From: Rachycentron canadum
Taxonomy: Eukaryota; Chordata; Actinopteri; Carangiformes; Rachycentridae
NCBI GenBank assembly: GCA_038496675.1
Contig: CM076671.1
Location: 9,350,660-9,414,659, forward strand
Reading direction: 5' to 3'
Length of the DNA stretch: 64,000 nt
Shown: one piece after another, positions 61,008 to 64,000 of the stretch
How positions within the stretch are numbered: position 1 is the stretch's first letter
Layout of the letters: each line of letters begins with the position of its first letter
Made by a program: the position numbers and the translations under genes
Notes under the pieces: model-generated
Told to the model about the DNA's origin: nothing
The model's database searches: none
Seen by the model: only the letters and a program-made list of their open reading frames with translations

Positions 61008-63948
61008 CTGAAAAGACATGGGGGGGTGAGGCTTTGTTGAAGCGACAGAGGCAGAGTGTGGGGGTGGAAACGCGCTCACCTCTTTAGCTGCCTGCAGAAG
61101 AGCTGCAGCTTCCTGTTTGCCAGTCTGCTGCACCATTTTGTAAAAAATGCCTTCTCGGTCTTGAAGGAGTGTGTGAGGCTCATCGTAGGCGTGGATCCTC
61201 CCTGCGTCCAGAACCTGGAGAAGGGACGGCATTGATGTTGTTGTTGTAGTAATAGTGTTATTGTTTTGGTAGTTAGTAGAGTGAACGTGTGACAGCTGCT
61301 TTTCTTTGTGCAGGTTTAGATAATACTGCTTTGTGACCAGTGGAGGGCAGCAGAGGTGCGTGTTTGTTTTGGAGGTTGGAGTGAGGCTGCGGTACATTGG
61401 TGAAGTCACAGGTTCAAAGTGTGACCCGTGTTTTTGTGGAGACAACAGTGTGAGAGTCAGGAGTTTATCTGATGTGTGTTGTAGTAAAGACAACAATTCA
61501 AAGAGGACACAGAGTAGATCTCAAGAGTTTTATTGAGTAGCGATTTAGTGTTTGCAGAAGTTGCACCCCCCCACCTCCCCACCACAAATGGGAGGACTCA
61601 CCAGTATGCGGTCGCTGTCTATGATGGTGTTGAGGCGGTGGGCGATGGTCAGCACGGTGCACTCTCTGAACTTGTCCCGGATGGTTCTCTGGATCAGCTC
61701 GTCCGTCCTGCGGAGACGTGGTGGCAACGAGGTTAAGGGCTGCGTCTGGAGGAGTTTGAGTGTGTGTGTTTGTGTGGGGGGGGGGGAGCGTTTGGTCACC
61801 TGGGGTCCACGTTGGCCGTGGCTTCGTCGATGATGAGGATGTGGTTCTTCCTGAGGATGGCTCTGGCCAGGCACACCAGCTGCCTCTGACCCACGCTGAA
61901 GTTGGAGCCCGACTCGGCCAGGACTGTCTCCATCTTACCGGGCAGCTCCTCCACGACGGACTTGAGCTGGACCTGAGGGGACAGACTGTTGGTCAGTCAG
62001 TAACAAACAGACGAGGTGTGGGGATTGGTGAGGTTGGTGTAATAAAGGCGTTGTAGCGACCTCTTGCAGAGCGTTCCACAGTTCTTCATCTGTGTGTTGA
62101 TGAAAAGGGTCCAGGTTCTTTCTCATGGAGCCTGTAAACAGCACTGGGTCCTGGAAGAGGAGGAGGAGGAGAGAAGTGATGAAGGGTGGATGAGTTGGGA
62201 GTCCACATTGTTTGCGTTAGCAGTAACGAGCTTTGCCGGCCCACTTGCCCCGTTCCCCAATTGTGTGGCGTTGTTGTTTGAGAGGGCGGTGTTACGCAGG
62301 TGCGCGCAATCCCTTGCGATTGCGCGAGCACCTGCGCTCGGGGCAGCTGCTGCTATAAAAGCAGCAGTGTTGCGCTGGGGCGTCAGCCCTAGCGTCAGCC
62401 CTGGCGTGCAGCCCTCATGGGGTGAAGACCGACATGGGTAAAGACCTGCGAGTCAACCTGCGCGAGTCGTCCGAGCGAGGAGCCGGCGAGGCCGCTCTGC
62501 TCCTTCTCTGTGTCCTCACAAACAGGTAAGGCAATGGCTGCCTCCACAAACACACAAAGTGTTTGCAGTTGGCCTTCTCATCCGAAAACCTTCCACAATT
62601 ACACTTGTCCACACTCTAATGTTGCACTTGACTGTGTTACTGCAGCTCACTAACGACTGCATCCAAACCACCTGTCTCTTGTCAGGCTGCTCGTTTCCAG
62701 CCACTGAGCAGGTGTTAGCTACATCTCATTGTCCTCCACCTGAGGAATGATGGACATCTTCTGGCGCAGGTCGTGGAGGCCGATCTCTGAGGTCAGAACG
62801 CCGTCGATGTAGATCTTCCCCCGAGGCTCCGCCAGACGGAACAAGGCTGACACCAGGGAGCTTTTCCCGGCGCCCGTCCTCCCCACGACTCCAACCTGAG
62901 GCGCAACAATAAAGAACCTCAGCTTGGGTGTCAAACGGTCATTGCTCATTTGCTGACAAACGGCTCTCACCTTCTCCTTGGGTCTGAACATGGCTTTCAG
63001 GTCATGCAGCACCACCGGCCCTTCGCCGCTGTAGGAGAAGCTGACCTGGTCGAAAGTCACCAGGCCCTTCCTCGGCCAATCGGGAGGGGGGCGCTTCTGG
63101 GTTTCCCAGGGCGCTTCGCTCTCCAGCTCGGTGTACTCCACCACCCTCTCCACTGATGTCATCTGAAGACAGCAGACAATAAGCACACGTAGGAAATCTA
63201 ACCACAAGAAATACACTTAAACGTTACTCTTCATATCACACCTTTGACTCTGCTCTTCAACAACAGACCATCTCTAACACGCACTTCTATTCACTACAGT
63301 ATAATAAACAAACTACAGTTTCTGGCTAACTAACACACACACACACAACAACATTCATAACTTGTAGCGCTGACAACTTTATTTACACTATATCAACTTC
63401 ACATTCAATAATAACAACAACACCACCACTCTCTTACCATGTTCTCCATCTCTGCACTCTGCCTGACACCCCACTGGAACATGCCCATCAGTGTGACAGA
63501 GTAGGTCAGAGCCAAACCCACAGAGCCGGCATCCAGCTCTAATAGGAAACACATCAAACAAACGCCATCAATCCACGACCCCACAAACACACACACACAA
63601 ACTTTATATTAAAAGACAAACACTGACGGTCTCTGAGCAGCAGGCAACCAAACGTGGTGACCGTAACAAAGATGGCGCAGATGCCGTCGAGGCGGACGGC
63701 AAACCATCGAGAGGTGGTGAGGAACAGGAACCAGGCCTCTGTCCGGGACGAGACAAACGTGTCACATACGCACCGTACTATTGACATCTGAAAACACTCC
63801 ATGTAAAAGCGCAGAGCTTCAGGAAAACCTGAGTGCAAGTCCTGGTGGGCGTCAAAGGTTTTCTGGAACCGCTCCTCAGCCCCAAAGGCTCTGATCGTCC
63901 ACAGGCCCTGAAGGGACGACGACAGGTGGGAGAAGACGGGACTCCGAG
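60918..63948 (-). CDS. abcc4: ABCC4 / MRP4-like ABC transporter, 3' ten coding exons (5' part lies beyond the window)
   Basis: Ten minus-strand exons join in frame: 63948-63829, 63738-63628, 63538-63438, 63162-62971, 62895-62740, 62150-62061, 61972-61800, 61707-61602, 61214-61080 and 61007-60918 (stop). Every intron is GT-AG, and the 1274 coding bases give about 423 residues. Seen directly: SPVFSHLSSSLQGLWTIRA, the last membrane segments, Walker A GRTGAGKSS, Q-loop IIPQ, signature SVGQR, Walker B ILIIDEAT, D-loop region NVDPR, H-loop TIAHRLNT, and the C-terminus ETAL. From family knowledge, ABCC4 is a plasma-membrane ATP-driven exporter of organic anions (cyclic nucleotides, prostaglandins, conjugated steroids, nucleotide analogues), and its C-terminal ETAL binds PDZ scaffold proteins. 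The human protein is about 1325 residues, so roughly the last third is here. The degenerate signature also occurs in human ABCC4, so it is not a defect. Nothing suggests a pseudogene. Another ABCC paralogue is unlikely given the ETAL end and exon-by-exon similarity. Confidence 0.95.
61080..61214 (-). CDS. abcc4: abcc4 exon: end of NBD2
   Basis: Forty-five codons: VLDAGRIHAYDEPHTLLQ, then DREGIFYKMVQQTGKQEAAA, ending LLQAAKE. The acceptor is TTCTCCAG and the donor GAG|GTGAGC. The exon is phase 0 at both ends. Confidence 0.94.
61338..61351 (+). promoter_or_regulatory. CTCF-like motif in the abcc4 exon 8-9 intron
   Basis: CCAGTGGAGGGCAG fits the 14-base CTCF core with one mismatch. The host intron (61215-61601) is longer than most in the gene and otherwise holds a GTT-rich tract and no coding sequence. 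Confidence 0.3.
61602..61707 (-). CDS. abcc4: abcc4 exon: NBD2 H-loop
   Basis: This encodes (R)TDELIQRTIRDKFRECTVL, then TIAHRLNTIIDSDRIL. The H-loop histidine is in TIAHRLNT. Donor CTG|GTGAGT. A degenerate inverted relative of this exon lies downstream at 60111-60183 on the opposite strand. Confidence 0.95.
61800..61972 (-). CDS. abcc4: abcc4 exon: NBD2 signature, Walker B and D-loop
   Basis: This encodes VQLKSVVEELPGKMETVLAE, then SGSNFSVGQRQLVCLARAIL, then RKNHILIIDEATANVDPR. The signature is SVGQR instead of LSGGQ, as in vertebrate ABCC4. Walker B ends in the catalytic glutamate DE. The exon ends two bases into the arginine codon, with donor GTGACC. Confidence 0.95.
62061..62150 (-). CDS. 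abcc4: abcc4 exon: helical subdomain after the Q-loop
   Basis: Thirty codons: DPVLFTGSMRKNLDPF then HQHTDEELWNALQE. The acceptor is CTTCCAG. The donor GAG|GTCGCT is unusually poor, but no alternative keeps the ALQE-VQLK junction in frame. Confidence 0.94.
62207..62530 (+). other. Antisense-pointing hairpin / TATA / short ORF cassette inside abcc4 intron
   Basis: Within the 589-base intron there is a stem at 62297-62312 pairing with 62319-62336 (GCAGGTGCGCGCAATC against GATTGCGCGAGCACCTGC). A second stem at 62348-62355 / 62361-62368 straddles a TATAAAAG box at 62355-62362. After three copies of a GCGTCAGCCCT-like unit (62381-62415), an ATG at 62435 in good Kozak context (G at -3 and +4) opens 31 codons, starting MGKDLRVNLRESSERG. 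A splice-donor consensus CAG|GTAAGG follows at 62524-62531. Most other introns in the gene are 72-92 bases, so an insertion is likely. I do not recognise the peptide. It could be the 5' end of a mobile element, a nested antisense transcript, or chance. Confidence 0.4.
62355..62362 (+). promoter_or_regulatory. TATA box candidate in abcc4 intron
   Basis: TATAAAAG in a GC-rich setting, 80 bases before an ATG in strong context. It sits in the loop and right arm of a CTGCTGCT / AGCAGCAG hairpin. Transcription from it is not demonstrated. Confidence 0.35.
62740..62895 (-). CDS. abcc4: abcc4 exon: NBD2 Walker A and Q-loop
   Basis: Fifty-two codons. Walker A is GRTGAGKSS (exon residues 5-13), the Q-loop glutamine ends the exon in MSIIPQ, and the middle includes FRLAEPRGKIYIDGV and EIGLHDLRQKM. 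The exon is phase 0 at both ends. It is followed by the gene's longest intron in this window (589 bases). Confidence 0.95.
62971..63162 (-). CDS. abcc4: abcc4 exon: linker into nucleotide-binding domain 2
   Basis: Sixty-four codons starting MTSVERVVEYTELESEAPWE and including QKRPPPDWPRKGLVTFDQVS and FSYSGEGPVVLHDL, up to RPKEK. It holds the first beta strands and the A-loop region of NBD2, with the aromatic residue in SFSYS. Both ends are phase 0. The acceptor is TCTTCAG and the donor AAG|GTGAGA. Confidence 0.94.
63438..63538 (-). CDS. abcc4: abcc4 exon: last transmembrane helix and start of the linker
   Basis: This encodes LDAGSVGLALTYSVTLMGMF, then QWGVRQSAEMENM. The acceptor is CCTATTAG and the donor ATG|GTAAGAG is strong. 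The downstream junction ENM|MTSVERV is phase 0 and agrees with the family sequence ENMM-SVERV. Confidence 0.92.
63628..63738 (-). CDS. abcc4: abcc4 exon: transmembrane segment of the second membrane domain
   Basis: This encodes (E)AWFLFLTTSRWFAVRLDG, then ICAIFVTVTTFGCLLLRD, a hydrophobic membrane helix. The acceptor is GGACAG. The donor GTCAGT leaves one base (C) of a split codon, which joins AG of the next exon to give Q before LDAG. This matches the spacing of the human protein. Confidence 0.92.
63829..63948 (-). CDS. abcc4: abcc4 exon: intracellular loop of the second membrane domain
   Basis: This encodes SRSPVFSHLSSSLQGLWTIR followed by AFGAEERFQKTFDAHQDLHS. The SPVFSHLSSSL-GLWTIRA block is the hallmark coupling loop of ABCC proteins. 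The acceptor is CCCCGCAG. The donor CAG|GTTTTC is weak, but it is the only position that restores the HQDLHS-EAWFLFL junction. Both ends split a codon (two bases at the start, one at the end). It is the first exon fully inside the window. Confidence 0.92.
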
Positions 63949-64000
63949 CTGCGGGGACACAGAACGAGCGACGCGTCCAGGGTTAAAATTATTTATTGCT

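Noticed and set aside
61800..61972. Suspicion that the SVGQR signature marks a dead NBD2
   Set aside because: Human ABCC4 has the same degenerate signature in NBD2.
1..64000. CRISPR arrays, operons, phage or integrative elements
   Set aside because: The window is clearly vertebrate nuclear DNA. No regularly spaced direct repeats with unique spacers were seen.

Overview
The window is vertebrate genomic DNA, most likely from a spiny-rayed teleost fish. The evidence is one recognisable split gene with very short introns (most 72-92 bases), abundant (CA)n, (GA)n and poly-G tracts, two copies of a tRNA-derived SINE of a type I associate with percomorph fishes, and other fish-type transposon relics. 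There are no prokaryotic features, CRISPR arrays, operons or phage genes. The species cannot be named from the sequence alone.

The only gene I can support is the 3' half of ABCC4 (MRP4, an ABC-family efflux pump). It lies on the minus strand at the right edge (60918-63948) and continues beyond the window. Ten coding exons join in frame to give about 423 C-terminal residues: the end of the second membrane domain, a complete second nucleotide-binding domain (Walker A, Q-loop, degenerate signature, Walker B, H-loop), and the C-terminal PDZ ligand ETAL.

Positions 1 to about 60000 look like a gene desert. No ORF there resembles a known protein, and the long ORFs are low-complexity or chance. In human, the 3' end of ABCC4 faces a large desert whose far side holds SOX21, a locus known for conserved noncoding enhancers. 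By synteny this window may be that regulatory landscape, with a sox21 gene expected off the left edge. Several blocks have the texture of conserved regulatory DNA: non-repetitive and rich in homeodomain, Sox/POU and nuclear-receptor motifs. The main ones are near 10.4-10.9, 12.0-12.2, 13.9-14.4, 15.0-15.2, 16.6-17.4, 19.7-20.5, 23.9-24.9, 27.9-28.2, 36.1-36.3, 38.9-39.8, 43.8-45.8, 50.6-53.4 and 55.6-56.6 kb. Conservation itself could not be tested here.

The most unusual items are: (1) a degenerate, inverted copy of ABCC4 exon 8, with a possible start of exon 9, on the plus strand just downstream of the gene; (2) a hairpin / TATA box / short ORF / splice-donor cassette in the longest ABCC4 intron, pointing antisense to the gene; (3) a near-perfect 23-bp inverted repeat at 18264-18313 built from TGACAG and CAGCTG motifs; (4) clusters of TAATCC (Otx/Pitx-type) sites at 12.0 and 39.5 kb; (5) a consensus palindromic oestrogen-response element overlapping a DR1 at 53.88 kb; (6) CTCF-like motifs in convergent orientation at 18.09 and 57.34 kb. 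I found no convincing wholly new biological system.
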